Assembly (NCBI RefSeq): GCF_000685235.1
Contig: NZ_ARYH01000001.1
Location: forward strand, 372,001-436,000
Origin: Hyphomonas adhaerens MHS-3
Lineage (GTDB): Bacteria; Pseudomonadota; Alphaproteobacteria; Caulobacterales; Hyphomonadaceae
Reading direction: 5' to 3'
Length of the DNA: 64,000 bases
Positions 28,201-36,411 of the stretch are shown piece after piece (the first letter of the stretch is position 1; every line of letters begins with the position of its first letter). The position numbers and the translations under genes are program-made. A model generated the notes under the pieces. That model was not told where the DNA came from. It did not search any database and was given only the letters and a program-made list of their open reading frames with translations.

Positions 28201-30186
28201 GACGACCTGATAGGTCGCATCCCCGCCCCGCTCGACCGAATAGTCGAAGCCGGGCTTCAGGCCGAGATATAGACTCTCGGGCCGGTAAGGCACGCGCACG
28301 CTTTCCGAAACGGCCCGGCCGCCCGGCTCCAGCACGGAGACAACAGTGTTCAGGCGCAGCGGCACGCCGGCATTGCTGCCCGCATTGCCGGGCTGCAGGC
28401 GGATCAGGGCATCGCCTGCGCCGTCCGTCGTCACATCGTCGAATTCGAGAATGCGTTCCTGGAAGGTCGAATCATGGCGGCCGAAGGTGAAGCCTTCAAA
28501 GGCCGGGAACGGATTGGGCTGGCGTTCGACACGCGCCTCCGCCTTCACGGTCAGGCCTGCGCCCGGGGCGCCATAGAGGAAGCGCGACGACACTTCGATG
28601 TCGCGTGTGCCACCCAGCTTGATGGGGGTCTCTTCATCGGCGGCAAGGTCCACAGCGATCCGCTGGGGCACAAAGTCCTCCACCGAGAAGCGGACCGCAC
28701 CGGAATTGCCGGACAGTCCGTCCATCTGGACCTCGACCCGCCACTCGCCGCGCGAGGCGCCTTTGGGCAGCTCGAAATCGTGCAGCACGGACGCAGAATC
28801 CTGGCCTTCAAAACGGATCTTCTCAGAAATCAGGCCATTCGGACGGTAGAGCAGCAGATTGCCGGCCCGGTCCGTCACGGCTTCGCCGGTCGAATCCCGC
28901 AGCATGGCCGTCAGCCTCACCGTTTCACCCGGCCGGTAAATCCCGCGATCCGTATACAGATAGGCATCGACAAGCCCCGGCATGCGGCGCCCGCCGATTG
29001 CCTCTTCCGACAGGTCGACCGGCGCGCGGGTCAGGTCCAGCGCTGCCAGTTCGCCCTTGGCGGTCAGCGCCATGATCAGCTTCGGCGCCATGTTGCCCTG
29101 CCCGTTCGTCAGCTCTGCCGGGAACACGACACGGCCCTGCTGGTCTGAACGGCCTTCTGCGAGGATGTCATTGTTGCGGGCGACCAGCTGCACGGTCGTA
29201 TCGGAGATCGGGCGGCCGTCCTTCAGGGAGCGCAGCGTGACGTCGAGCCCGTTGCCGCCCTCATACGCCGTGATGGCGAGGTCGGTCAGCATGATCCAGC
29301 GGCTGGTCGATGCCGGCGGGCCAACGGCCTCGCCGATATCGTCCGCGTCCTTCACGGTCACGAAATAGGCGCCCGGCTCCAGTGTGCCGATCGTGGCTTC
29401 CAGCGGGAAAACGGTGATCACCGGCGCGTTCTGTTCACGCGCGACATCCACCGTGCCCTTGAACAATTCTTCCTTCACATCGTCCGGGTCGTTCTCGCCC
29501 CAGGTCCAGGAATGGCTTCCCTGTGCGGACGTCGTGCCCTGGCTGATCCGCTTGAAGGCCAGCGCGCGGTCATTGATGCGCGAGACCGTCACTTCGATCT
29601 TGTCGACATTCACAGTCTCGATCGGCAGGCCGTCGGCATTCTCGCGCGGCAGGATCACGCCGGTGCCCTTGAAGCCCACATAAGGCGGGCGGTCAGCGAA
29701 ATCGATCGGCACTTCTTCCTGGTTTTTCAGGGTCCGGCCATCGGCCGACGGCAGGCCCGAGAGCAGCGTCGCCGTCCGCTCCGTCCCGAAGGACAGGCCG
29801 CCAACACACAGCTCGCGCCCCTCAACGCTCAGCGACGGATTGAAAGCCGGGCGGAATTCGACATAGGGGGAATAGTCCGCTTCCGGGTCCAGCGCAGCGG
29901 AGAAGACGAAACAGGCCAGCGGCGCGTCCTGGCTGGTGTCGATACGGTAGCGGAAATAGGAGAAGTCCTGATCGCGGGCATCCATTGCGGCCTGGCGCCG
30001 TTTTTCGCGCTGGCGAGCGGCCACGCTGTCGGCGGGCGAGAGCTGCACGACCGCGCCTTCTTCACTGCCACCCGATCCGGAGCGGTCTGTCTTGCCGCCT
30101 CCTCCACATGCCGCGAGAACACTCACGAGCAACGCCATCAGCATTGCCTTGCCGTATCCCCCCTGGCCCGGGATGAAGTGCGTCAT
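25210..30186 (-). CDS. Bacterial alpha-2-macroglobulin (YfhM-like), lipoprotein with thioester
   Basis: A large (1658-residue) periplasmic protease trap. The signal sequence ends in lipobox LAAC (about residue 28) followed by a Gly-rich linker. A chain of MG domains follows (including LYTDRGIYRPGETVRL and the MG7-like region). The thioester motif CTEQ has Cys1183 in PYGCTEQTTSRALPL. A helical TED domain and C-terminal MG10-type domain end it. The intact CxEQ means it can covalently trap attacking proteases, unlike thioester-less paralogues. The start at 30186 has AGGAGAGG upstream; codons to 30270 would precede the signal. It pairs with pbpC. Confidence 0.94.
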   Translation of the reverse strand: MTHFIPGQGGYGKAMLMALLVSVLAACGGGGKTDRSGSGGSEEGAVVQLSPADSVAARQREKRRQAAMDARDQDFSYFRYRIDTSQDAPLACFVFSAALDPEADYSPYVEFRPAFNPSLSVEGRELCVGGLSFGTERTATLLSGLPSADGRTLKNQEEVPIDFADRPPYVGFKGTGVILPRENADGLPIETVNVDKIEVTVSRINDRALAFKRISQGTTSAQGSHSWTWGENDPDDVKEELFKGTVDVAREQNAPVITVFPLEATIGTLEPGAYFVTVKDADDIGEAVGPPASTSRWIMLTDLAITAYEGGNGLDVTLRSLKDGRPISDTTVQLVARNNDILAEGRSDQQGRVVFPAELTNGQGNMAPKLIMALTAKGELAALDLTRAPVDLSEEAIGGRRMPGLVDAYLYTDRGIYRPGETVRLTAMLRDSTGEAVTDRAGNLLLYRPNGLISEKIRFEGQDSASVLHDFELPKGASRGEWRVEVQMDGLSGNSGAVRFSVEDFVPQRIAVDLAADEETPIKLGGTRDIEVSSRFLYGAPGAGLTVKAEARVERQPNPFPAFEGFTFGRHDSTFQERILEFDDVTTDGAGDALIRLQPGNAGSNAGVPLRLNTVVSVLEPGGRAVSESVRVPYRPESLYLGLKPGFDYSVERGGDATYQVVAMDADGNAVAEDLTWKVLAIDWHYDWYNDGDRWRWRRSRTVTKVNEGVLTTPEGGTGEITVSGLDWGSHELVIEGTGAASGTSASDNFYVGWGGYVSEDGVEAPDRVKVTGPAKAPASGQTAEITIVPPYDGQAQVVVATDKVLSVQNIAVTEGGTQVTLPVNDEWGDGAYVMVSVFTERDPVLRAKPRRAVGVTYVPLNMDERTFEMSIDAPKTARPRGEQVVEVNIGEGPREPVYLTLAAVDEGILRLTKFKSPDPVSYYYGKKALGVELYDDYGRLLDPNMGLPAEVRTGGDQLGGEGLSVVPVKSVALFSGLVDVGRSGKAKIRFDMPEFNGELRLMAVAWSKTGLGSAVSTMTVRDEAPADLIMPRFLAPGDEAVLTASIDNVELADGEFSALVGATKGVSISDGKLTRMLKTGERTDLPVRVEAEDEGISTVRLDVEGPGKYAVDRTYQIQTRSPYLPVTRVSSKLMQPGDAFSVDPDLLSGLVQGSGFVSVGFSSIPVDAASLYASLDRYPYGCTEQTTSRALPLLYSEQLVAMGAKDANDDPKTKVQVAVNTLLNRQGADGAFGLWREGDGYASPWLGAYATDFIYRAKEAGYAVPDEAMDRAYGALRQIATGDAWRVYGYNTDVYESRYSNDTVDQMMKRSSAYALYVLAKAGKADISRLRYLHDRELKSIRSPLARAHIGAALAQLGDKARANSAFRAAEASIGYDNTGDYYQTPLRDLAGVLALAAEAGETETMTRLSDKLGKETPDPGRLTTQEKSFLLQAVNDLGAGDKGFRLDVEGLGRGNDNDRQYALTEDQAREGVTFTLGGDAPMFRTVLVSGAPASAPPAATSKMKVDKRFYTLTGGRVDLARVSQGDQLVVKLTVSPEERRLNPVIVADLLPAGFEIETVLRPADGRQEYGQSGAFAYLGDLANVQTAQAQDDRYVAAVDVYSNSVTMAYVVRAVTPGDFAIPGVVAEDMYRPAVFARSKAGRVIIAPAQSGAEGGK

Positions 30187-30345
30187 GAAGCCTCTCCTAC
30201 GTGTATTGTGAACACTCTTACACATCTTCGCGGGGGCGCGAACAGGGCGCGAATTGGACAATTCCGACATTATTCAGGGTTTTCGCCGGTGCGGCACCGC
30301 CAAACCCAGCTTGCCAGCCGCGGCACCACGCGCCATCGTCGCGTC

Positions 30346-30711
30346 ATGTGGAGCTGGCGCATCCTCGGATTGATTTCGTTCGTGTTTGGCGCGATCGGCC
30401 TGTTTCTGCCTATCTGGCCCACCACAGTGTTCTGGATTGTCGCCGCGCTGGCCTTCGCCCGCTCGAACCCGGCCTGGGCGGAATGGATCTATGCCCGCCC
30501 GAAGATCGGCCCACCGATCCGCATCTTTGTCGAGACCGGCGCGCTCAGCCATGCCGGCAAGGCCGCCGCCCTCGGCGGCATGGGCCTGTCGGCGGCCGTG
30601 ATCGGCCTGGCATTCTGGAAACGGCCCGTACCGCTGGGCATCGGCCTGTCGATCCTCGCATTCGGGGCCTTGTTCGTGGCGACGCGCCCGCGCGCCCGCA
30701 TCGACGACTGA
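30346..30711 (+). CDS. DUF454/YbaN family inner-membrane protein
   Basis: A 121-residue protein with three to four hydrophobic segments. The N-terminal LGLISFVFGAIGLFLPIWPTTVFWIVAALAFARSNP fits the DUF454 signature (G-x-x-LP-x-x-PTT-F-x-x-x-A-x-x-x-F-x-R-S). The function of the family is not established. The start at 30346 is placed at the conserved N-terminal MWSWRILG; the open frame extends far upstream, but that part is antisense to the alpha-2-macroglobulin gene and is noise. It converges with the channel gene. Confidence 0.85.
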   Translation: MWSWRILGLISFVFGAIGLFLPIWPTTVFWIVAALAFARSNPAWAEWIYARPKIGPPIRIFVETGALSHAGKAAALGGMGLSAAVIGLAFWKRPVPLGIGLSILAFGALFVATRPRARIDD

Positions 30712-30721
30712 CCGTCCGGTC

Positions 30722-31606
30722 CTAGTCCCCCAGCCCGCCATCTGTGCCCGGCAGGGGCACTTTCCCGTCCGGGGTCCGCTCGGCCTGTGAGGAATAGGCG
30801 TGGCTGGCGGCCTGTTCCTTCGCCTCCTGGCGCGCGCGCAGCTCATCGGAGAAGGCGCTGGCGAATACCCCGGCCGGAAGGGCCACAACCCCGATCCCGG
30901 CAATCGCGATGACCGACGCAAACATCCGGCCCAGCGGCGTGACCGGATAGACATCGCCATAGCCAACCGTCGTCAGCGTCGCGATCGCCCACCAGATGGC
31001 ACGCGGGATGGAGGCGAAGCTTTCCTGCTGCTCACCGCCGACGCCTTCGATGAAGTAAAGCGCGACCGCGGAGACATAGACCAGCACCAGCGCCATCGCG
31101 AGCGCCATCAGGAGCTGCATGCCCGCCCGCTTCACCGCCGCGCCGAAAATGTCGAACGCAGGCACGAAACGGGCAATCTTGATCAGCCGGAACAGCCTGA
31201 GGACCCGCAGCGCGATCAGCGGAATGCCGAACCCGGCCAGCATCACGATCAGTTCCGGCAGGAAGGCCAGCAGGTCCGCGATGGAATAGAATCGCGTCAT
31301 GTATTTCAGCCGCCCGCCGACGCCCCGGTATTCCGGATCCAGCCCGGCGACAAAGACGCGCAGCACGTACTCCACCGCAAAGGCCGCAACGACAAAGACA
31401 TTGAAAACCCTGAACACCGCCCGCCATCCGGGCTGCGAATTCAGGGCAGGCTCGGTCTCGAGGGCCAGGAACAGGAAACTCAGCAGGACCAGCGCAACGA
31501 TGAAGAGATTGGTGACCGAAATGCCCCGCAAACGGGCTTCCGGCACCAGTTCCCGATACAGGCCGTAGCGCAGTCCCTTCTGCACCAGCAGCTGCTGCTC
31601 CACCAT
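30722..31606 (-). CDS. Voltage-gated-type potassium channel
   Basis: A 294-residue six-TM ion channel subunit. The S4-like voltage sensor is RVLRLFRLIKIAR (about residues 134-146) with Arg/Lys at every third position. The pore loop carries TTVGYGD (212-218), the K+ selectivity filter. S5 and S6 flank it (LMALAMALVLVYVSAVALYF and VIAIAGIGVVALPAGVFAS). The C-terminal 50 residues are a short coiled, charged tail without an RCK domain. It is probably a homotetrameric Kv-like channel. Confidence 0.93.
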   Translation of the reverse strand: MVEQQLLVQKGLRYGLYRELVPEARLRGISVTNLFIVALVLLSFLFLALETEPALNSQPGWRAVFRVFNVFVVAAFAVEYVLRVFVAGLDPEYRGVGGRLKYMTRFYSIADLLAFLPELIVMLAGFGIPLIALRVLRLFRLIKIARFVPAFDIFGAAVKRAGMQLLMALAMALVLVYVSAVALYFIEGVGGEQQESFASIPRAIWWAIATLTTVGYGDVYPVTPLGRMFASVIAIAGIGVVALPAGVFASAFSDELRARQEAKEQAASHAYSSQAERTPDGKVPLPGTDGGLGD

Positions 31607-31634
31607 GTCCGGCCTCGTTACGTTCCCCTGTGGC

Positions 31635-34028
31635 TTACCCTCTTAGCACACCGCCACAGCCTTTGGCGACGGCCGCGACGACCTTGTCCATCAGGGCCTG
31701 GATGTCTTCATCCTTCAGCTTTTCCTTCGGCTGGATCGTCATCTCGAAGGCGACCGACTTCTTGTCGTCCGGCACCCCCTTGCCCTGATAAACGTCGAAC
31801 ACTTCGACCAGGTTGATCAGCTGCTTGTCGGCGCCCTTGGCGAAGCGGACGATGTCGGCCGCCGGGACGGTTTCGTCCACGAGGAAGGCAAGGTCCCGCC
31901 GGATCGGGGTCAGGTCCGACCGTTCGAGGACGGATTTCGTCTTGGTGGCCTTCGCCTTCATCACCGGCAGGGCGTTGAGGTTCAGCTCGAACCCGAAGGC
32001 CGGGCCTTCCACGTCCAGCTGTTTCAGCACGCCGGGATGCAGCGCGCCGAAATGCGCCACGGTGACTTTCGGGCCGAGCTTCAGCGCAGCCGCCTGCCCC
32101 GGATGCCAGTGCCCCTGCGACGGCGCCGCCACCTGGAACCGGTCCCCCGGCTGGCCGAGCGCTTCGAGCACGGCGAACAGGTCTGCCTTCGCGGCGTAGG
32201 AATCATAGGGCTTCGGCGCCCCTTGCCAGTGGCGTTCGCTGACCGGGCGGACAAGCGCGGCAACCACCGTGCGCTGGTCGTCCGGCCCGTCGCCCAGATA
32301 GATCGGGCCGGCCTCGAAGAAGCGCGCGCCAGGCTCGCCCCGGTTCGCAGCGCGTTGTGCGGCGCTGGCGAGGTTCGCCAGGATCGACGGACGCATCTGG
32401 TCCAGATCGCTGGCCACGGGATTGGCAACGGTCAGGCTGTCCGGTGTCTTGCCGAACAGGGCCGCATTGGCCTTCGACATGAAGCTCCACGTCACCGCTT
32501 CGAGGAAGCCGCGCGCCGCCAGCACGCGCCGCGCCGTGCGCACGCGCGCCTGCATCGGGGTCGTGATGGCGCGGATGCCACCCTCAGGCGCCGGCAGCGA
32601 TTCCGTCGGCAGCTGGTCGTAACCGACCATGCGGGCAATCTCTTCCACGATGTCGGCGGAATGTTCCATATCGAAGCGGAAGCTCGGCGGCATCAGATAC
32701 CAGGCCTCGCCTGCGTCTTCGATGGCGAACTCCAGATCCTTCAGGATACGGCGCATGTCGGCGCTTTTCACCTTCAGGCCGGTCAGGCGGTCCACGTCTG
32801 CCGGATAGAATGTCACCTTGTCGGCGCGGGCCGGGATCATGCCTGCCACATTGGGCTTCGACACGGTGCCGCCGCCGAACTCCGTGATCAGCGCCAGAGC
32901 GAGGTTCAGCCCGTCGACGCAGGATTGCGGATCGACGCCGCGCTCGAACCGGTAGCGCGCATCGGAATGGATGCCGGTCGCCCGCCCCGTCCGTGCGGTG
33001 CGCAGCGGGTCGAACCAGGCGCTCTCGATGAACACGTCCGTCGTCTCTTCCGAGACCGCCGTGGACTCGCCGCCCATCACGCCGCCAAGGCCGATGGCGC
33101 CGCTGTCGTCAGCGATCACGCACATCTCTTCGCCGATGTCATAGGTCTTGCCGTCGATGGCGACGAGCTTCTCGCCTTTCTTGCCAAGCCGCGCCGTGAC
33201 CGTGCCTTGCAGCTTTGCCGCATCATAGGCGTGCAGCGGGCGGGCCCGGTCGAGCGAAACGTAATTGGTCACGTCCACCAGCAGAGAGCGCGGCTGGATG
33301 CCGACGGCTTTCAGACGCTGCTGCATCCAGTCCGGTGACGGACCATTTTTCACGCCCTTGACCAGCGCCCCGGCAAACATCGGGCAGGCTTCAGGTGCGT
33401 CCAGCCTGATCTCCACCGGGCAGTCGAAGCTGCCGGAGATTTTCTTCACGTCATGCGGGATGAAGCGCCCTGCCCCGGCTGCGGCGAGGTCGCGCGCGAT
33501 GCCCTGCACACCCAGCCAGTCCGGCCGGTTCGGCGTCACTTCGAAATCGATCACCGGATCGGCAAGGCCAAGCGCCTCGGCCGCAGGCGTGCCGAGCGGG
33601 ATCGCCGCGTCGAGGTCGGCGATGCCGTCATGGTCTTCGCCGGCTTCGATCTCCTTGGTGGAGCACATCATGCCATGGCTTTCCACGCCGCGGATCTTGC
33701 GGGGCTTCTTGTCCAGCGCGAAGTCGAGCCCCGGAATCCAGGTGCCCAGCGGGGCATAGATGGCCGTCATGCCCGCGCGGGCGTTCGGTGCACCGCAGAC
33801 GATCTGCTTCATGCCGTCCACGGTTTCCACCTTGCACACGCGCAGCTTGTCCGCATCCGGATGAGGCTCGGCTTCCAGCACCTTGCAGACGGTGAAGGCC
33901 TTCAGCGTCTCGCGCGGATCGTGCACGTCCTCGACCTCAAGGCCGGCCTTCAGCATGCAGGCAAGAATATCCTCCAGCGTCGCCTTGGAGGCGATATGGT
34001 CGCTCAGCCAGGAAAGGGTGAATTTCAT
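31635..34028 (-). CDS. pheT: Phenylalanine--tRNA ligase beta subunit
   Basis: A 797-residue PheT. It begins with the EMAP/tRNA-binding domain (about 40-150), then B3/B4 editing and B5 domains (SRSLLVDVTNYV-like region and RFERGVDPQ), a core synthetase-like domain and a C-terminal ferredoxin-fold anticodon domain (about 700-797, SDLTPIRRDLAFLVDE). It forms the alpha2-beta2 enzyme with PheS. Its ATG overlaps the pheS stop by one base (TGATG), indicating translational coupling. The start at 34028 yields the conserved MKFTLSWL. Confidence 0.96.
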   Translation of the reverse strand: MKFTLSWLSDHIASKATLEDILACMLKAGLEVEDVHDPRETLKAFTVCKVLEAEPHPDADKLRVCKVETVDGMKQIVCGAPNARAGMTAIYAPLGTWIPGLDFALDKKPRKIRGVESHGMMCSTKEIEAGEDHDGIADLDAAIPLGTPAAEALGLADPVIDFEVTPNRPDWLGVQGIARDLAAAGAGRFIPHDVKKISGSFDCPVEIRLDAPEACPMFAGALVKGVKNGPSPDWMQQRLKAVGIQPRSLLVDVTNYVSLDRARPLHAYDAAKLQGTVTARLGKKGEKLVAIDGKTYDIGEEMCVIADDSGAIGLGGVMGGESTAVSEETTDVFIESAWFDPLRTARTGRATGIHSDARYRFERGVDPQSCVDGLNLALALITEFGGGTVSKPNVAGMIPARADKVTFYPADVDRLTGLKVKSADMRRILKDLEFAIEDAGEAWYLMPPSFRFDMEHSADIVEEIARMVGYDQLPTESLPAPEGGIRAITTPMQARVRTARRVLAARGFLEAVTWSFMSKANAALFGKTPDSLTVANPVASDLDQMRPSILANLASAAQRAANRGEPGARFFEAGPIYLGDGPDDQRTVVAALVRPVSERHWQGAPKPYDSYAAKADLFAVLEALGQPGDRFQVAAPSQGHWHPGQAAALKLGPKVTVAHFGALHPGVLKQLDVEGPAFGFELNLNALPVMKAKATKTKSVLERSDLTPIRRDLAFLVDETVPAADIVRFAKGADKQLINLVEVFDVYQGKGVPDDKKSVAFEMTIQPKEKLKDEDIQALMDKVVAAVAKGCGGVLRG

Positions 34029-35119
34029 CAGCTCAGCCCTCCGCTGACAGATGGTGTAGACCACGGCGCGAAGCCGTAGTGGCGGGTCCATTGCGGATCG
34101 GCCTCGAAATACGGGCGCAGGTCGGGCATGCCATATTTCAGCATGGCCAGACGGTCGATCCCCATGCCGAAGGCGAAGCCCTGATATTCATCCGGATCGA
34201 TGCCGCAATTGCGCAGCACGTTCGGATGCACCATGCCGCTGCCAAGGATCTCCATCCAGCTGTCACCGGCGCCGATCTCGATCGTCTCGCCCTTGCGGGT
34301 ATATTTCACGTCCATCTCGGCCGATGGCTCCGTGAACGGAAAGAAGTGCGGGCGGAAGCGGGCTTCCACACTATCCACCTCGAAGAAGGCCCGTACGAAG
34401 TCGATCAGGCAGCCTTTGAGATGCCCCATATGGGTGCCCTTCTCGATGACGAGGCCTTCGACCTGGTGGAACATCGGCGTATGCGTCGCGTCCCAGTCGT
34501 TCCGGTAAACCCGGCCCGGCACGAGAATGCGGATCGGCGGTTTCTGCTTCATCATGGTGCGGACCTGCACAGGCGAGGTATGCGTGCGCAGCACTTTCGG
34601 CGTGTCGCCTTCCTGCGCCTTCATGAAGAAGGTGTCGTGCGTCTCGCGCGCCGGGTGGCCTTCCGGGAAGTTCAGCGCGGTGAAATTGTGCCAGTCGTCT
34701 TCCACGTCCGGGCCTTCGGCCACGGTGAAGCCCATGTCGCCGAAGATGGCCGCGACTTCCTCGAACACCTGCATCACCGGATGCAGCGCGCCGGCCTTCG
34801 GGCCGGGGGCCGGCGGCAGGGTCAGGTCCAGCGTTTCGGTGACGAGCTGTTTCTCCAGCGCCTCGGCTTCCAGTTCGGTCTTGCGGGCGGTGACGGCATC
34901 GTTCACGCGGTTCTTCAGCGCGTTCAGCTTCGGGCCGTTTTCCTTGCGCTCTTCCGGGCTCATCTTGCCGAGCGAGCCCATCAGGCCGGAGACCCTGCCC
35001 TTCTTGCCCAGCTCTGCAACGCGCACCGCGTCCAGGGCGTCCAGGTCAGCTGCCGCGGCAATCGCCTCCAGCGCTTCTTTTTCGATCGTCGTGATATCGG
35101 ACAAGGTCTTGCCCCTCAT
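34028..35119 (-). CDS. pheS: Phenylalanine--tRNA ligase alpha subunit
   Basis: PheS is the catalytic class II subunit. The N-terminal coiled-coil (to about residue 90) precedes motif 1 ([19 protein letters not shown]), motif 2 (FMKAQ...[10 protein letters not shown] through [16 protein letters not shown]) and motif 3 ([17 protein letters not shown]). The ATG at 35119 has no Shine-Dalgarno. The TTG at 35104 has AGGGG seven bases upstream and gives [10 protein letters not shown], matching the usual family start, so the true start may be 35104. It follows the translation block after a terminator, so it may have its own promoter. Confidence 0.95.
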   Translation of the reverse strand: MRGKTLSDITTIEKEALEAIAAAADLDALDAVRVAELGKKGRVSGLMGSLGKMSPEERKENGPKLNALKNRVNDAVTARKTELEAEALEKQLVTETLDLTLPPAPGPKAGALHPVMQVFEEVAAIFGDMGFTVAEGPDVEDDWHNFTALNFPEGHPARETHDTFFMKAQEGDTPKVLRTHTSPVQVRTMMKQKPPIRILVPGRVYRNDWDATHTPMFHQVEGLVIEKGTHMGHLKGCLIDFVRAFFEVDSVEARFRPHFFPFTEPSAEMDVKYTRKGETIEIGAGDSWMEILGSGMVHPNVLRNCGIDPDEYQGFAFGMGIDRLAMLKYGMPDLRPYFEADPQWTRHYGFAPWSTPSVSGGLS

Positions 35120-35173
35120 ATGGTTCCGCGGGCTTTGTAGGCGCTTCGCGGGATCATGCAAATCTGGAAATAG

Positions 35174-35200
35174 AAAAGCCCGGCGCGATGGCCGGGCTTT
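35174..35200 (-). terminator. Intrinsic terminator between the ribosomal protein block and pheS
   Basis: AAAGCCCGGC (35175-35184) pairs with GCCGGGCTTT (35191-35200) around six bases. Read on the minus strand, the 3' arm ends in a T-run (CTTTTC). It closes the infC-rpmI-rplT-small protein unit upstream of pheS. Confidence 0.85.
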
Positions 35201-35264
35201 CTCTTATTCGGTTCGGCGGCAGCCTTTTCAGGCGGTCACCGGCGGCGCGGGGCCAACAGAAAGC

Positions 35265-35426
35265 TTACTTGCCGGCAGCTTTCTTGCGGGCGAGACGCGC
35301 ACGCTTGGTGTTGCCAAACACGCGGACTTTCGACCGCTTGCCGAGATTGGCCGTCCAGGTCGCGTTGCGGCGCTTGACGCGCGGCTTCTTGGCCGGGTGC
35401 AGGATGGAATTCGGGGACTTCGACAT
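35265..35426 (-). CDS. Small, very basic protein between rplT and pheS, unknown
   Basis: A 53-residue open frame with ATG 35424-35426 and stop TAA at 35265-35267. AGGA lies about eight bases upstream of the ATG. The product is strongly basic: the central KKPRVKRRNATW and the terminal KRARLARKKAAGK give about 20 Lys/Arg. Its composition and place in a ribosomal-protein operon suggest a ribosome-associated or RNA-binding protein. I do not recognise it as L28, L32-L36, S21 or Thx. It ends about 65 bp before the terminator and is likely co-transcribed with rplT. Confidence 0.7.
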   Translation of the reverse strand: MSKSPNSILHPAKKPRVKRRNATWTANLGKRSKVRVFGNTKRARLARKKAAGK

Positions 35427-35460
35427 GAGGTCGTTCCTGTAGCTTCAGTCTTTGGAGAAC

Positions 35461-35823
35461 TTAGGCGAGTGCCGATTTGGCCTGAGCAACCAGGGCGCCG
35501 AAAGCGTCCGGGTCCTTGATGGCGATGTCGGACATCACCTTGCGGTCGACTTCGATACCGGCCTTGGTCAGGCCGTTGATGAACTGCGAGTAGTTCATGT
35601 TTTCGTCGTGCAGGCGGACAGCGGCGTTGATGCGCTGGATCCAGAGCGAGCGGAACTTCCGCTTCTTCACTTTACGGCCGACATAGGCGTACTGGCCGGC
35701 TTCCCAGACGGACTGGTGCGCGATGCGGAACGTATTCTTGCGGCGGTTACGGAAACCCTTGGCCTGCTTCAGGACTTTCTTGTGGCGGGCATGGGCAGGA
35801 ACTTTAGCGCGGGAGCGGGGCAT
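35461..35823 (-). CDS. rplT: 50S ribosomal protein L20
   Basis: L20 (bL20) binds 23S rRNA early in assembly. The N-terminal extension is basic ([20 protein letters not shown]), then the family core [42 protein letters not shown] and the C-terminal YSQFINGL and IAIKDPDAF segments follow. At 120 residues it is standard. GGAGG lies seven bases upstream of the ATG. Gene order rpmI-rplT is universal in bacteria, and L20 commonly autoregulates the operon through its leader mRNA. Confidence 0.98.
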   Translation of the reverse strand: MPRSRAKVPAHARHKKVLKQAKGFRNRRKNTFRIAHQSVWEAGQYAYVGRKVKKRKFRSLWIQRINAAVRLHDENMNYSQFINGLTKAGIEVDRKVMSDIAIKDPDAFGALVAQAKSALA

Positions 35824-35869
35824 CTGAGCCTCCTTCTTTCAAGATCTTGTTTAAGTCAGCGACGGCGGC

Positions 35870-36070
35870 TTAGAGGCCGTACGGCAGGAACTTTTTCACA
35901 CGGGCTTCATCAGCCTTGGCACCGACGGACGTGCCGCGGTTCTGGCGGATGTATTTCGCGTTGTGGCTGATCAGGCGGTGGCGCTTGCCGGCGACGCCGT
36001 GCTTCAGCTTGCCCGAGGCGGTGATCTTGAAGCGCTTTGCAGCGGCCTTCTTGGTCTTCATCTTCGGCAT
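35870..36070 (-). CDS. rpmI: 50S ribosomal protein L35
   Basis: L35 (bL35), 66 residues, MPKMKTKKAAAKRFKITASGK with the family's C-terminal HNAKYIRQNRGTS element. The start at 36070 has AAGGAG at good spacing. Codons to 36124 would add an unrelated extension. It is followed after 47 bp by rplT. The 270-bp leader upstream (36071-36343) contains the terminator at 36258-36286 and otherwise nothing recognisable. Confidence 0.97.
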   Translation of the reverse strand: MPKMKTKKAAAKRFKITASGKLKHGVAGKRHRLISHNAKYIRQNRGTSVGAKADEARVKKFLPYGL

Positions 36071-36257
36071 TTCATTCTCCTTGTTTCGTGGAGCTCGCAC
36101 CCTTGCGGGCGGCCCGGTTTTCATGAGTGGAGGGCATGCCGTTCGCCAGCACCACTCGGAAGTGGCGGCTTATGGCGGATTGGGACAAGGGAATCAAGGG
36201 GTGAAAGCGGCTGGAAATGCACTGGGATTTTTCCCGGAAATCCCCCACAGGAACGGG

Positions 36258-36286
36258 AAAAGCCGGCAGGGTCCGCCCAGCCGGCT
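36258..36286 (-). terminator. Terminator downstream of the displaced infC 3' end
   Basis: AGCCGGC (36261-36267) and GCCGGCT (36280-36286) form the stem, extended inside by GGG/CCC across one A-A mismatch with a four-base loop. On the minus strand it is followed by TTTTCCC. It sits 58 bp beyond the displaced infC stop at 36344, so it was probably the original infC terminator/attenuator ahead of rpmI. Confidence 0.8.
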
Positions 36287-36343
36287 CTTGAGGGTGTATA
36301 GACGGTGTCTAGAAGGTGTTGATGAGGGTGTGCAGCGCCCCGT

Positions 36344-36411
36344 TCAGCGCGGCGTCAGGACCATCGTCATCTGGCGGCCTTCGAGCTTCAGCTCCGGCTC
36401 GACTTTCGCCA
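36344..36411 (-). pseudogene. Displaced copy of the infC 3' end
   Basis: This stretch reads [21 protein letters not shown] and then a stop, nearly identical to the end of the intact infC product ([21 protein letters not shown]). DNA identity is perfect over 42 bp and then about 80% over a further 22 bp. The sequence upstream of it is unrelated to infC, so it is a remnant, not a gene. It lies next to the terminator expected for infC. Confidence 0.85.
36348..36389. repeat. Direct repeat copy 1 (42 bp, infC 3' end)
   Basis: The 42-bp sequence beginning CGCGGCGTCAGGACC at 36348 is identical to 36819-36860, a spacing of 471 bp. It lies in the displaced infC 3' end. It resembles an attachment-site duplication. 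Confidence 0.9.

Noticed and set aside
29512-30345. A 399-codon plus-strand frame that leads into the DUF454 gene
   Set aside because: Its first 278 codons are antisense to the alpha-2-macroglobulin gene and show no domain; the DUF454 product starts at 30346.
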